A stretch of 64,000 nt of DNA, taken from assembly GCA_021399445.1 (NCBI GenBank), contig JAJTUQ010000001.1:4030001-4094000 (forward strand), given 5' to 3'. The first letter of the stretch is position 1; each line of letters starts with the position of its first letter. Position numbers and translations under genes: made by a program. The notes beneath the pieces were generated by a model. The model was not told where the DNA came from and did no database searches. It saw only the letters and a list, made by a program, of their open reading frames with translations. Of the stretch, positions 24,941-36,293 are shown in pieces. This DNA comes from Xylogone sp. PMI_703. Its lineage: Eukaryota; Ascomycota; Leotiomycetes.

Positions 24941-27134
24941 TCAAAACGAGAAAAGGGTACCTAAGATCATATCAACTCCCTTCAGAATCAGTATATCCTT
25001 CATATCCTCCCTTACTATAAACGTGACGCCTCGCTTGCTTGTACGGGTTGACTGGAGAATGGTAAGATGATCCATATGCACGCAGTGCTTTGGCATTATC
25101 GGTCTAGACAGATCGGTCGCCGAGATGTAGGTTCGTGTATTGGATGGTAGGATGGGTTCGAGGCGAAGTTGGAGACGTTGGCAGTACTCCAAAGAAATGA
25201 AACTCCAAGCACATTGTATGCCAAATGTGGCCTTGCCATCGTACACCCTTCCATCTTGATCTCTCAATTCGACACGTGTTGTGAAAATACGGAAATCGCG
25301 TTTCGATTCATTGTCGATATCCTCGCATTGAGAGGCGGACAGGTTCCTACTAACCATCGACTGTGTCAAAATTCCTTTAAATGTTGAAATATCGTCTTCA
25401 TCAGATTTGGATACCACATTGAATGACGAGGATGTTGGTAAAGGTGCCAATAGTGCAGAATCAACGAGAATGCTATCAAAATGACTGCTCGAGTCACTTT
25501 TCTTACTGAAGCTCCACTCACCAAAATCCACGGCGGAATTTCCCTGAAGCAGTGGGTTGAACACTTCTTTCTTGCAGACTGGACTGTTACCAAGGTCAGA
25601 AGGAAAACTCTTTATGCATGCGACGCAAATCATGCATACCATATTGCGCATAGCCAGTTGTTGGCCGATCTCGTCCATGTCCCGGGGCAGCAGCGTTCGG
25701 GGCAGCATTCTTCACCAGGATTTAAAGTAAATTTTGGTCGCCTAAGGACAATCATAGACATAACAATAGTCATACCAGGTACAACAGAATTGGTCCAGTT
25801 CCGCTTGTCCAATGCACGATTATTGCCCAAACTCAAGATTAGATATCTCCCACTGTTTACCAATGTAGACCCTGGAAGGTCCTTGAATTCATGCTGAATG
25901 AACGCTTGAAATACCTGGTTATACTCAGTCAGCACCTCGTTTTAAAGGTGGCCTAGGTCATACTTCAAAGCTGCGAAAAAATTCGTATGGTAAAATGCGT
26001 GGAGGTCTTCCTATCGCGTCCCAAAAGGATATATTATACTTGGCTAGTAATTTAGGTGTCAACAGACGCTCTGGTTGCACCAGATGCGAAAGAGCAAGAC
26101 TATTAGTAGTCGATCCATCAGTACAAACCCAAACCTACGTATAATGGACTTACAAGAGATTTTTCAAGAAACAGCCCAGATATAGGAGCACGAAATAGTA
26201 GCTAAAAGGAGTCAGCAAAATGAGCTCTCATCCGCAATTGATAACGTACATATTTCGCAGTGTCAATGGCTCAGATATCTGACCCAAGTTCTAATCGAGA
26301 CAACCAGTAGTCTCGCAGTGATCAGGAAAGTGTTTTAACCTAGGCACAGTTCTGTCTTTAATTCTTGAATCATTTTCCCGCAATGATGTCTCAATCCGTT
26401 GTTGTATAATAGTTGAATCATTTATCTGACGCTTAATCTCCTTGATACTAGAAGATATCTCCTCATGGTGTTTTGATAGCTCTACGCCCAATGCGCCGCG
26501 AGTCGTATTTTGGGCCTCTTGAAGGTCGTCTAGTACGGTCGAGCTTAGAGACTGCAAGCTTCCTTTAAGAACAACAATGAGCTCAGGTTTTAGGGTGTCT
26601 TGGATTATAGCTCGTAGGGCACCTGGGAGTTCTTGCTGGGCTTTCAACACTAGGTCCCTTTCCACAGATCAGTCTAGCAACCAGAAGGGCAACTTCAGGG
26701 ATGACACACAAAACGAGCTGTGACATAAGTATATCAATCACTTACATATGTGATCTAATTTTGTTCTTTAGACGTAAAACTTTTCGCGACATAAATACAT
26801 GCCACTGTAATTTCCGCGTGATATGTCGATGGCGGCCTCCCCTCACTTTTGTTCCTAAGCTAGGCTCGAATTTCAGCACATCTGCCAGAAATGTCTCGAT
26901 GGGCTCCCTGATGCAGTCCACTTGCTCTCCTATCTCCTTCCCATACAGTGGGTATGCGTTCCAAACTGTGAATCTATATAACGGCTCGAGTGCGCGCTTC
27001 AGGTCACGAAGGAAGGCCACAGCCTCACGGTAGTCAGAAGCAGCTCCATCGACACTGTCAAGTGCCTGAACCAAATTGTATATGACTGAGATCGCAGAAG
27101 CGATATCGACCGCAGACCATCCAAAGGACATCAT
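24941..27134 (-). pseudogene. Fungal N-terminal/ubiquitin-like-domain gene, probably disrupted
   Basis: Exon 1 (26746-27134) encodes the fungal N-terminal domain seen in many NLR-like and ubiquitin-like proteins, starting MMSFGWSAVDIASAISVIYN. A strong GT donor and a plausible acceptor at 26658 continue into a coiled-coil piece (LVLKAQQELPGALRAII). Exons 25964-26134 and the one beginning at 25914 join over a clean 49-nt intron (branch TGCTGAC) into a ubiquitin-like module (SFWDAIGRPPRILPYEFFRSFE, then VFQAFIQHEF, ending VVPGMTIVMSMI). Two joins fail. Between about 26290 and 26135 no frame connects with introns of normal size. After the ubiquitin-like module, near 25690-25710, a Cys-rich segment needs a frameshift to reach the last frame (to 24941), whose end resembles a retropepsin-like fold without a DTG triad. 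It could still be a gene with unusual introns or an assembly error. Confidence 0.5.
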
Positions 27135-27901
27135 TAAGTTTGGAGAAGAAAGTTATCATTATAGTCAATCCTGTTATAGTAATGCGGTTACCACGTTGAG
27201 ACATTTTATATGCTCAGCCTCGTGTGGCCCTGCGGCTTGAGACCGCATACTACTATCTTATCAGCTAATTGGACACCACTTTCAGCCGAACGCCATACCT
27301 GATTCTGTATCTCATGTTTAAGGCATAGCTATCACCTGAAGCTCCTAGATTAGGATTCATGGGAGCTTGTTTAGGCTCAAACTTGACCAAAAGCCGTGCC
27401 GAGCCACGGATTATTAGTATCTGAACAAGAATAGCAAGAAAGACTCTGCTGATAATATAACAATAAAATATCCTAATATCCTGATGATACATATTAATAC
27501 CATACACACTACTCACACACTGTCTCGGTAGGCCCGACAGGATTTCACATGATGTTTCCGAGAACTGCTGCGTGACGCTGAGCGACATGCGGGCATTAGA
27601 ACCGGCAGAATCAGGCGGTGACCTTAAACCTGCAGCGACCCTTTACCCCTGAAATGCTCTGGACCCTGCCTCGGGATAGCGCACGGACCCCAATTGCAAC
27701 TTTCAGTAAGGGTGAATTGTTATTGTAGCTTCACGTCAGTCCTGATGTGTGCAGAACAAAAGCTGGAGAGGTGTTGAGGTTGGACGTGAATGAATTCACT
27801 CGTGGAGGCTACCATCATCAAAGAGAGCTCTGTCGACCCAATCCTTCCAGCATTCCTATCTCCTGCTATTTCCATCTTTGCAGCCAACAAGACCCGACAC
27901 A
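27135..27901. other. Divergent promoter region
   Basis: Lies between the probably broken gene (minus) and the ELMO gene (plus). No supported gene; the 27265-27588 open frame has no recognisable domain. Confidence 0.5.
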
Positions 27902-30076
27902 ATGGATCAAGCAGATATCCCCGCGCTGATCGCCCGGCTCTCCAGCGACGAAGATGCCATGCGCAAGATGGCCGTCTTCAAGCTCCAGTCCTCGATCAAT
28001 GACCCGGCCTTTGCGGATGCTTTTATATCGACTGGCGGTCTTGCCGTTCTACGTCGATTAATAATGATTACCGGTGGTAATACACTTGCATATGCACTAC
28101 AGAGTCTGAGTCGTCTCCTGGAGGTGGATATGGGGTGGGAGGTGTTCGAGAATTCGACATCGGGTGAACTGGTAGAGCGAATCGTGGAATTGATTGTTAC
28201 GCATCCCCTTGTTAATATACTGAGAGGAGCAATGTCTATTCTGGTCGCGGTCGTGAGCCATACGCAGTCTTCCGCGCGAATCCCTGGTGCATTCGGATTC
28301 CGAGCTCTGAAGCCTGCTGTTGCGGTTTACCCTCAATTTTTCGAGATGGTGGTCTCGCAGCTCAATTCAGCGGACCATGCACTCTGCGCGAATGCATTGA
28401 TGTTGTTAAATGCTTTGATGCGGGATGCCTTGACAATGGATACCGGGAAGAGCGAGGGTGCTGCTGGAGCAGGGAAAGTTAGTGGAACTGGGGAGGAATG
28501 GCCGAAGTTTATTAAGAGGCTGCAGGATCTTGGTGTGATCAAGGAGGTTTACGTATTGATGCAAAGTACCGCAATGCAAGATCTGGCACACCCTTTGCTG
28601 GATTTCCAGGCTTTGATGAAGTTATTGCTGCAGAAATGGAGGGATGTGAGGGTTGAACTGGAGAGACCCGATCATAGAAGAGCTTTAAAAGGGCTACATC
28701 TTGCTTCTGCTCCTGAGAAGAAGGAGTCCAATGGCGTCAATAAGGCTGAAGAGTTAGCTGATGGTGGAAAGAAGGGGAGCAAGCGACATAATCCCGAGAA
28801 GTGGCGTCGGTTAGGGTTTAGGAGTGAAAGTCCTTCCATGGACTTTGAAGAGACTGGATTTTTAGGTATGATGGATCTAACTGACTTTGTCAGAAAACAA
28901 GAAGATGGGTTCCAAAAACTCCTTCTAGAGCAGTCAACGCGCCCGTTACATGAGAGATGTCCTATAGCTAGGGCAAGTTTGGCGGTCACGTCTATACTTT
29001 ACGAGCACTTTGAAGTCGATTCAATGGATGTGGAGGATGCCAAAAATTACCTCGTCTTGGATGGAATGAAAAACTATGATAAGGTTTTCACGCCACTTCT
29101 TCTACAGTGGTCGAGGCTGCATTCAGCAAGCTTGCAGAGTTTCTTTAGACTGTGGAAGACAACGGGTGCTGAACAAGATGATTTTGATAAAGTAGCGGAC
29201 CTAGTTCGAATTCTTGTTGAGCAGGTTATTGGTCAAGCGCCGCGAACAAAAGATATTGCTGAAGTCGAAGAGGAGCTTACAGAATTCGATTACTTACGGT
29301 TACGAGAGCTACAGATGGAGGTGCTGGAGCTTACATTCGATGATTTATGGGGCGAGCATCTATATCAAGTGAGAGAGGAACTAAAACATGAAGCATTACA
29401 GTTTGTCAAGGAACAGCGCATCCGCTGTCTTCTCCAAGGAGCTTGGTTCCCGCGCAGCCCACAAAAGAACGGTATAGAAGAGAACCCAAGGCGTCCATTA
29501 TCGACATCCTGGCACTTTGTGAAACTCTCTCATAACCGCCGCTATCTCCATTACCAAGAGTTTGACTCCAAAACTTCAACCGAACCAGCTCTAGACCAAC
29601 TTAGCGAGAAGATTGACCTGGGAACAGTGAGTTCTGTAGTATCAAATGTATCAACATCGAACGACGACGCATCAGTCATGTCGGGTACTTCAACACTCAA
29701 AGAACCCAATAGTGCTGGAGGAAATAAATCTTCTTCTGGTCCAACTACGAAAATCACAATCAATAGTTTCTTCTCTGTTTCTGATAGTTCTGGATCTCAG
29801 AACGATGGTGCTGACCATATTGAGCGTGCAATTCTTACGTTAATGCCGACAAGTCACAGCGTTGCTTCTGAATGGCTAGACGGGCTACTGATGCTACTGA
29901 ATCAAGCCCCAATTACTGCGGAGACGAACAAGCTGGTTGATCTTGTCGGACAGTATGGATTGAAAATCCGGCTGCTCAATGTTCGGCTGGAAGATGGGTT
30001 AATTGGATTAGAGGAGGGGAAAGGCGTTGTCCCTTCCAGGGAAGGATTGGATGACGATTATTATTACGAGATTTGA
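27902..30076 (+). CDS. ELMO/CED-12 family protein
   Basis: Intronless, 724 aa from the ATG at 27902 (context ACACAATGG); the frame is open eight codons further upstream but without ATG. ELMO proteins pair with DOCK-type exchange factors to activate Rac-like GTPases that drive actin remodelling and polar growth. Residues 1 to about 270 form an ARM-like helical repeat region (ALIARLSSDEDAMRKMAVFK onwards). A basic low-complexity linker follows (EKKESNGVNKAEELADGGKK). The ELMO domain is in the middle, with the signature around ETGFLGMMDLTDFVRKQEDGF and later LEQSTRPLHERCPIARAS. The C-terminal ~220 residues look PH-like (IRCLLQGAWF, HFVKLSHNRRYLHYQEFD), with an Asn/Ser-rich loop, and end in a Tyr-rich tail. 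Assignment is from the ELMO-domain pattern and the three-part layout. Confidence 0.88.
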   Translation: MDQADIPALIARLSSDEDAMRKMAVFKLQSSINDPAFADAFISTGGLAVLRRLIMITGGNTLAYALQSLSRLLEVDMGWEVFENSTSGELVERIVELIVTHPLVNILRGAMSILVAVVSHTQSSARIPGAFGFRALKPAVAVYPQFFEMVVSQLNSADHALCANALMLLNALMRDALTMDTGKSEGAAGAGKVSGTGEEWPKFIKRLQDLGVIKEVYVLMQSTAMQDLAHPLLDFQALMKLLLQKWRDVRVELERPDHRRALKGLHLASAPEKKESNGVNKAEELADGGKKGSKRHNPEKWRRLGFRSESPSMDFEETGFLGMMDLTDFVRKQEDGFQKLLLEQSTRPLHERCPIARASLAVTSILYEHFEVDSMDVEDAKNYLVLDGMKNYDKVFTPLLLQWSRLHSASLQSFFRLWKTTGAEQDDFDKVADLVRILVEQVIGQAPRTKDIAEVEEELTEFDYLRLRELQMEVLELTFDDLWGEHLYQVREELKHEALQFVKEQRIRCLLQGAWFPRSPQKNGIEENPRRPLSTSWHFVKLSHNRRYLHYQEFDSKTSTEPALDQLSEKIDLGTVSSVVSNVSTSNDDASVMSGTSTLKEPNSAGGNKSSSGPTTKITINSFFSVSDSSGSQNDGADHIERAILTLMPTSHSVASEWLDGLLMLLNQAPITAETNKLVDLVGQYGLKIRLLNVRLEDGLIGLEEGKGVVPSREGLDDDYYYEI

Positions 30077-31299
30077 AGGAAGAGTATTGATTATTGGGAT
30101 TGGACTTTGGATATACGCCTCTATGTGTGTGCTTTTTTGTGCGTTGGCTTATTTCCTGATACCCCGGCCTGGAAGTATGGTATGATGTACACTATTATTG
30201 CTTTTTTTTCGTGGGTTTATTTTCCTATGTTGACGATTTGAGCATTTGAGCGGCGTCGTTCTGGTTGGTATGAGCCTTGGATAACTAGGATACCTCGAGT
30301 GAGTTATGCAGCCATTGATGGCTTGGAAGTCATGAGGTAGCTCAATTTTCGTTCCATGTATTTTACAGCAACATTTACTTAGTACCCGTCAGACTTATTC
30401 AGTAAAGTGAAATCTATAAAGTCCGAGCTGAAACTGTTAAGTCTCTTGACTAGTGATGTTGTACTGTGGCGTTCCCAAAACCTCGCTCGGTTCATCCACT
30501 TCCTTGTTTGAGCTTAAATGAAGGAACTCATTCTTATCGTCAGAGACAGCACACCGTCTTACGTACCTCGAGACCTGGAGATCCATTCTACATCAAGCTT
30601 AAGTCCTTAATCATCTTCGGATCTCGGGAATTCCATTCCAGGAAGTGGATCTCCTTCACTGAAGACCCGTCCAGCCCTTCTCCCAATCTCTACCCGTAAA
30701 CCCAAGCAGGACGTCTCGTCTTGCGGCTCCACAGGCGCTCCTTTCCCTCCAACTACTCTTCGTTCCGCCTCTTTTCCCTGAAATCTCCTCTTCTTTAGTC
30801 TCGCCTGAGTAACAATCACCCGGCTCTCACACGTCGTTCCGGCTCATATATGCCGGGACTGGTCGTGCGGGGTCGCGAATATATTGCCTGCCCCTTGTTA
30901 GCGGACCCCGGATAATCAAAAGGGGATCACGGGTGCTTCAAACCGACCTCTTCGACGGGCCGTCGTTTCTTTTACTATATAGTGGCCAAGCTGTGGGAAT
31001 TTATGGATACCAAGGGACTAGAATCAGCGCTGAATAGTTAGGTAAGTTCGGGGCGGCGCCAGGAATAATAGGAGGAAAGTTCTTGTGGTTAAAAAGACAG
31101 GACCGCTGCCCTTTTTGTAAGTTATTTTCTCATATCTTTAAATCTTCCTTTATTGCTGAAGACCATTGTTCAAGACAATTGATCGGGACTATTACTCTCT
31201 GGCGAGTAGTCCTATCTTTAAAAGGAAAGAGCTTCTGCTATAGCTTTGACTATTTACTTTACACTTTCCTCTTCGAGCTTCACCCTCAAATATCTCACA
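30077..31299. other. Intergenic, including the endoglucanase promoter
   Basis: The left part is the ELMO 3' UTR. Upstream of the endoglucanase are two CreA-like SYGGRG sites (30867-30872 plus strand, 30906-30911 minus strand) and a TATA-like TTTAAAAG near 31215, about 85 nt before the ATG. These fit a carbon-repressed cellulase promoter, but such short motifs also occur by chance. Confidence 0.4.
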
Positions 31300-32294
31300 A
31301 TGCTTCTCCCAACTAAGGCCCTTCTCGCTCTTGTTCCATTCTACCTTCAAGCCCAACAGGTAGCAGCTCAGGCTTCCGGCTCAGGTACCACAACCCGTTA
31401 CTGGGACTGTTGTAAGGCATCTTGCGCGTGGCCTGGAAAAGCCTCTCTAGCTAGTGGCTCTAACCCAGTGACGTCCTGCGATGCCAATGACAACCCAATC
31501 AGTAACTACAACGCCGTCTCCGGTTGCAATAGTGGTTCCACATACATGTGCTCCAACCAGTCACCATGGGCGGTATCTGAAACTTTATCTTATGGATTTG
31601 CGGCGACAAGCATTGCTGGCGGAACTGAGTCGAGCTGGTGCTGTGCCTGTTACCAGTTAACTTTCACCAGTGGTCCTGTTTCTGGCAAGCAGATGATTGT
31701 TCAGGCTACAAATACTGGTGGTGACCTAGGCTCCAACCAATTCGATCTCGCTGTATGTCCTTACATTCTCTACCATTCCCAGATGCTAACAGTTCGAACC
31801 CGCAGATGCCCGGAGGCGGCTTTGGTATCTTCAACGGCTGTACTGCGGAATGGGGTACCCCATCTACCGGCTGGGGAGCACAGTATGGAGGTATTTCATC
31901 TCGCTCTCAATGTGACGCCTTCCCAGATCATCTCAAGTCTGGCTGCTACTGGCGCTTCGATTGGTTCCAGAATGCAGATAATCCCAGTGTGACCTTCCGT
32001 CAAGTTGCTTGCCCAGCTGCACTGACTGCCAAATCGGGCTGCGTTCGCGCGAATGATGCTATCAACGAGAGTCCAACCGGGCCAGCCTCTGTGCCAACCT
32101 GGACAAGCGGTGGCTCTTCTGGACCAACATCTTCGCGCCCTTCTACAACGACCACCAATGCTCCTGGGGGTGGCAACGGTGGTACCGTCCCTAAATATGG
32201 CCAGTGCGGTGGTCAGGGATATACTGGACCGACGGTTTGTGCGTCGGGCTCGACTTGCACTTACTCCAACCAATGGTATTCGCAGTGTCTATAA
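31300..32294 (+). CDS. GH45 endo-beta-1,4-glucanase with C-terminal CBM1
   Basis: Secreted endoglucanase cutting internal beta-1,4 bonds in cellulose. Exons 31300-31752 and 31806-32294 give 313 aa; the intron (31753-31805) has branch site TGCTAAC. A signal peptide of about 24 residues ends near VAAQA. The GH45 signature [14 protein letters not shown] follows, with the putative catalytic Asp36. NTGGDLG (Asp142) and [17 protein letters not shown] (Asp149), the latter crossing the splice site, complete the cleft; homologues usually have His before FDLA and GGGVG, where this protein has Gln and GGGFG. Many Cys residues imply disulfides. A Ser/Thr/Gly/Pro linker (about 235-275) joins a CBM1 of the fungal cellulose-binding type: [18 protein letters not shown], then aromatic NQWYSQCL at the C-terminus. 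Likely induced on plant cell wall material. Confidence 0.95.
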
Positions 32295-33108
32295 AGTGTG
32301 TGTTGGAATAAACGAAGTGGATGGGGAGGCGTGATAAGAAGTATGTTTGATGGCGCTGTGGATAAGCTCAAACGAGCTCCTCTCAACTTGTCTGTATATA
32401 TCGGAGGAATAAAAACTATGGCTACCAACTTATTGGATAGAGTCAACTTTGTACATAGGGGATTACTTTCTTAGCAAATAAATCTATTGAATTGGTCACA
32501 TCGTCAATCTGCTGCTAGCCTGAGTTCTGAATCTTCAAAATCCCCCCCACCTAGTGTTTCGCCATTGTTCATCACACACTCATCTTTCTGGTAAATTATT
32601 GCCATAACAAGGTATTGACAGATTAAGTGTCGATAGAATCTAGTACGTCATCACCGAGGTTGGCTTCATCGCTTGATATTATCTATGGTTCGGATTCGGA
32701 TTTGAACTGGACATATGAACTGCACTACTCAGTCCATCTGACCTATGAAACTGAGAACAGATAAATTCTACCTATTAGCTTGTCTTCTTAATGTATACAA
32801 TCAGCAATTATAAAATGTTAATATCAGTTTATTACATGCTCTTTAAAATACTTCCACACTATTACACATATACTTAAGATCCGACGAACACAAGCTTCAT
32901 AAGCTTGTTAGGGAGACCACAAAGCGCTTCACTGCAGTACTACCAATAGCTTATAGACTAGATAAAGCTTGAAACATTCCTCTACTGAAAAGAAACAAAC
33001 ATACCGGCATCTTTTATAGAGTCCGAGATAACAGCTCCATACGGAGACAAGACCCTTTTAGGGGGAAGCTGTTATTGTTCAGACTAACAGAAAGTAGCTC
33101 AATCCACG
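32295..33108. other. Intergenic, AT-rich
   Basis: Endoglucanase 3' UTR and upstream region of the Cys-rich hypothetical gene. No open frame or RNA gene is supported. Confidence 0.6.
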
Positions 33109-34192
33109 ATGAAGACAAAGAATATGACAAAGTACGGCGCTTGCGGACATAAGATATCCAACTCTGATAGCACAAAAGAAAATACTAATAACAAGAGCTC
33201 ATCTGCTTCTTCCTCCAAAAGACCACGCCGATGGGAAAATGCTATTCATGCAGTAACATATAGAGTAGGATTCCATAAAGAGATCACCGAGTCAGCAGGT
33301 TTCTGTCCGCGATGTCTCCGAAAAGCCAAAGAAGGGAAAGAACCTAAGCTAAGTGAAGATTTCCTAAAGACTCTCACTCCAGAGCAGCGTAAGCAGACGC
33401 TCGAGGATCCAATTCATTCAACTATGAAGATATGGACTAAAGGCGAAGCTATGGGCGAAGGATTTGACGACCCTGGGCGCAATAGGCGTCGCCGGGACAT
33501 GATGAGTACCTTCCTATGTCACTCATGTGCAGCGGAACAGCGCACCATCACTGCTGAAGTAAGAGAAGCTAATCAAGGACTGTGTTGTAAAGATGGATTG
33601 AAGGATTTTCTGGAAGCCTTCATGATGCGAGAGTTCCTTCTGAAAAGATGTGGAGCAGCGGCCGAAGCCAGGAGAACCGATAGTGCTGTTGGGGGTGTTC
33701 ATTCTGGACAAAATAGTACGGCGGGAGACACACCTGACACTCCCCGTTCGGAACAGGGGGTCCTTTGGCAACAGTAGAAAGAGTATGCAAAAACTCATCC
33801 GGGATTATGCCCACCACCAGAGGAAGCCTCAAATAGGCCTCTCTCCTCGGTATCCAAAGTTAGTCAGAGCCCCATCTCCTCATGAAACAGCCTCACTGTG
33901 CCAGACTCTGACTGACAATCGTTGTTAGGATCGGATGTCCACTTCAGAACTTTCTCTCGGTACCAAAGCTCTTCAACCTAATTCTAAGATAGATCACCGT
34001 AAATCTAGTTCGAACGAGTCTCTGGAATCATCACAGGAACAAACCACGATAGAGTCTCCCCGACTTAGACATTCCACTTCAGTCAAACGTCCTTCGAATA
34101 TTGATTCCTCATGCTTGAATAGTTCGCGCTATTTTAACCCTTTAGTGCAACAAATCTATGAAAGGAGAGTTGGGGTTGCAAAGCGAATCTGA
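33109..34192 (+). CDS. Cys-rich hypothetical protein, possibly truncated by an in-frame stop
   Basis: From the ATG at 33109 the frame runs 222 codons to TAG at 33775-33777. It has spaced cysteine pairs (YGACGH, FCPRCL, FLCHSCA, GLCCKDG) that could bind zinc, and basic patches (KRPRRWE, RNRRRRD); I do not recognise the family. Beyond the TAG the same frame continues with coding-like residues (EYAKTHPGLCPPPEEA), then a good GT-AG intron (33850-33928, with CTGAC before the acceptor) that joins in frame to 33929-34192 (STSELSLGTKALQPNSKID and onwards). This pattern fits a longer ancestral protein of about 333 aa cut by a nonsense change, for example CAG to TAG. The conservative call is a 222-aa product ending at 33777. 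A weak intron from GTCCTT at about 33761 that removes the stop is also possible. Confidence 0.55.
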
Positions 34193-34668
34193 TAGAGGAA
34201 ATATTTAATCAACAGCCGGAAGTTTTGTAATGGTTATCCTATCTGATGCTGACTATAAGAACTCAGTTAGGTTTGACTTCATGTTATTTAAGTTTAGATC
34301 AGCACAGTTTGACTTCGAAGGTCTGTTGGATAATCACGCTAGAGAATCATACGTAGATATGAGTAAAGAAAGGTAATGAATACTACTAGATAAAGAGGAA
34401 CCTAGACAAATTCCCGCTCAACCATGCCTGCTATAGCCGAGATTCGTTTGTACATATTGAGATCGTCATGCAATAAAAGTGCGTATCTACAACCTTCGCC
34501 ACGAATTTGTTTGTTGATTAGGAATAGAGATTTAATACTTAACCCCTCCTTTCTCGGACTTAGCCACTCTCTCGACCGGCTTAACACATGCCGATATAAC
34601 TCTTACATAGGTCGCCATACTTCAACCACCCTCCTCAACTTGGCCAGGGCAATACTAGACAAGTCAGC
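34193..34668. other. Intergenic between convergent genes
   Basis: AT-rich 3' regions. The small minus-strand open frame at 34402-34587 has no visible domain. Confidence 0.55.
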
Positions 34669-35359
34669 CTATTTGGCCGCCTTCTCAGTAACAGCCGGCT
34701 TTCCAGTGTTGAACTCCTTGATCTTCTCTTGGACAGCTTTCTCCACGCGGGCTTGCAACTCAGGCCGATAGCCAAACTTAAACAATACCTCCATGAAAAC
34801 AAAGAAAGGAGCTAACACTAGGGCCTGGACCAGGTTATCGAGGAGTGCGGGAGCCCGACCTTCAAATACACCATGGCCAACGAACTGGATGAGCCAGGAT
34901 ACAATCTGAGCTCCTACCGCAATCTGATTCGTTGGGGAAGGGATAGTGGAAGTAAGATGATTCGCATAAGCGACCCAGCCCATGATAAGTGGGAAAGTGA
35001 TTGATCCCGCGACGGGTTCCAGAAGCACGTAAAAGATACTATAACCCAAGGCTGCCAGGGTCCCCAGGTTCAAGGGGAGATTTGGAATACTCAACCATGA
35101 TGGGAGCAATATGAGCGTTGGCGAATTAGTGGCCTGTGATACGTCAGCTTGGCAAAAGCTCAGCGCAGGCGGCGTCATGTACGTACAAGAAGGAGGGCGG
35201 TTGCCAGAATGGTGGGTACAAATATCATATGTATACCAACATTGACGGGATTGTGGTGATAAGCCCCATACTGTTTGATAGTCAGTTATGATGACTGGTC
35301 TCTTGTACGCAAGGACAACTCACAAACACCAACTGGTCTTCCAGATTGAGTGGTGACAT
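34669..35359 (-). CDS. MPO1-like (DUF962) ER membrane dioxygenase
   Basis: Three exons, 35324-35359, 35187-35270 and 34669-35133, with two 53-nt GT-AG introns, give 194 aa. It belongs to the yeast Mpo1 (YGL010w) family, a non-heme-iron enzyme of the ER that alpha-oxidises 2-hydroxy fatty acids in phytosphingosine breakdown. The N-terminus MSPLNLEDQLVFYGAYHHNP contains a conserved His-His-Asn-Pro; this continues NVGIHMIFVP with a second His. A later motif GHGVFEGRAPALLDNLVQAL is typical of the family and supplies more His and Arg. Four or five hydrophobic helices fit a small polytopic ER protein. The C-terminus (TEKAAK) is basic. The first exon is only 12 codons. It is divergent from RPB7. Confidence 0.9.
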
Positions 35360-36293
35360 GGTGGATCTAGATTACGTAATGCGGATGAGAGTAAGGCGTC
35401 TATGAGGAGAGAGCTGCTATGTATTAACGAGTGTTCGATTGTTTGCAATATATCGCCGCGATTAGCTTCGTGGTGATTGCCGTACAATTCAACGTAGAAA
35501 TTAGAGTCTCGTCAGACTGGGAAGACGTACGACTCCGAGTGTTTTAACTGACGAGTTCACATGCCTCCGCGAATCCGTTCCTTGTGCTTTGCTGCCTCGG
35601 AGGATCCTCGGGTCAAAAGATGTTACTAAGGATGAAAACAACGCTGTGCCACGGAACATTCTAGCACTGACGTAGAAACTATTTCGACGCGCCTTCAACG
35701 TCGCGCGTGTAGAACAACATCGCTCTTCGACTTCTAGTCCACGAGTCTTCGCCCTAGGTTGTCATTTCTCGTCGACAATCTTTGTGCGCTCCCTGGAACG
35801 GGATCGGAGAGCTACCAAGGTGGTTAGGTCTTGCAGACAGCGCTCTCTGTCGAGAATTGTAGGTTTGTTGCTAACCCTGTGCTTCACTGCGCTCAGGGCT
35901 GATGACCTTCGAATAGCTTCAGTGATTAGGGCGCATCACGTTCATTAGCTTCATATAGCCCGTTTGACACTGAGGCTCAGCTGTAGGTGGCTTTGGAGAG
36001 GCAAATTTTGTTGCGTGAACGACTTCGTTTCCTTAAGCAAGAGCGCCTTCCAGCGGCAAATCGTACCTTACAAGTTCATCTTTCGCCTTCTTGAAGCCGT
36101 TGAACCCTACTTCAAGCATAGACTGGAGAAAAATTCTCATTATCTCGCTGTCTTCATAAAGTTTTAGAGTGCTACAGCCCAGCCAACCACATCTACTCTC
36201 CTTACAATAATCTTACCTGCCCAAGAGACGTTCTGATCCATAGATTTATATTCCGAATACAACTATCGAGCCTAGCCATTGTACCACGCCAAG
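35360..36293. other. Divergent promoter region of MPO1-like gene and RPB7
   Basis: About 930 nt between two starts. No gene is supported; short open frames at 35501-35698 and 35964-36167 lack recognisable domains. Confidence 0.5.

Noticed and set aside
25481..25897. 138-codon plus-strand open frame
   Set aside because: Antisense to the ubiquitin-like gene's exons; no domain.
31790..31805. tRNA B-box-like GTTCGAACCC
   Set aside because: It lies in the endoglucanase intron with no A-box or acceptor stem around it.
33775..33777. Programmed stop-codon readthrough to a peroxisomal or other extension
   Set aside because: Context TAG-A is not the known fungal TGA-CTA type, and the extended C-terminus (AKRI) is not a peroxisomal signal.
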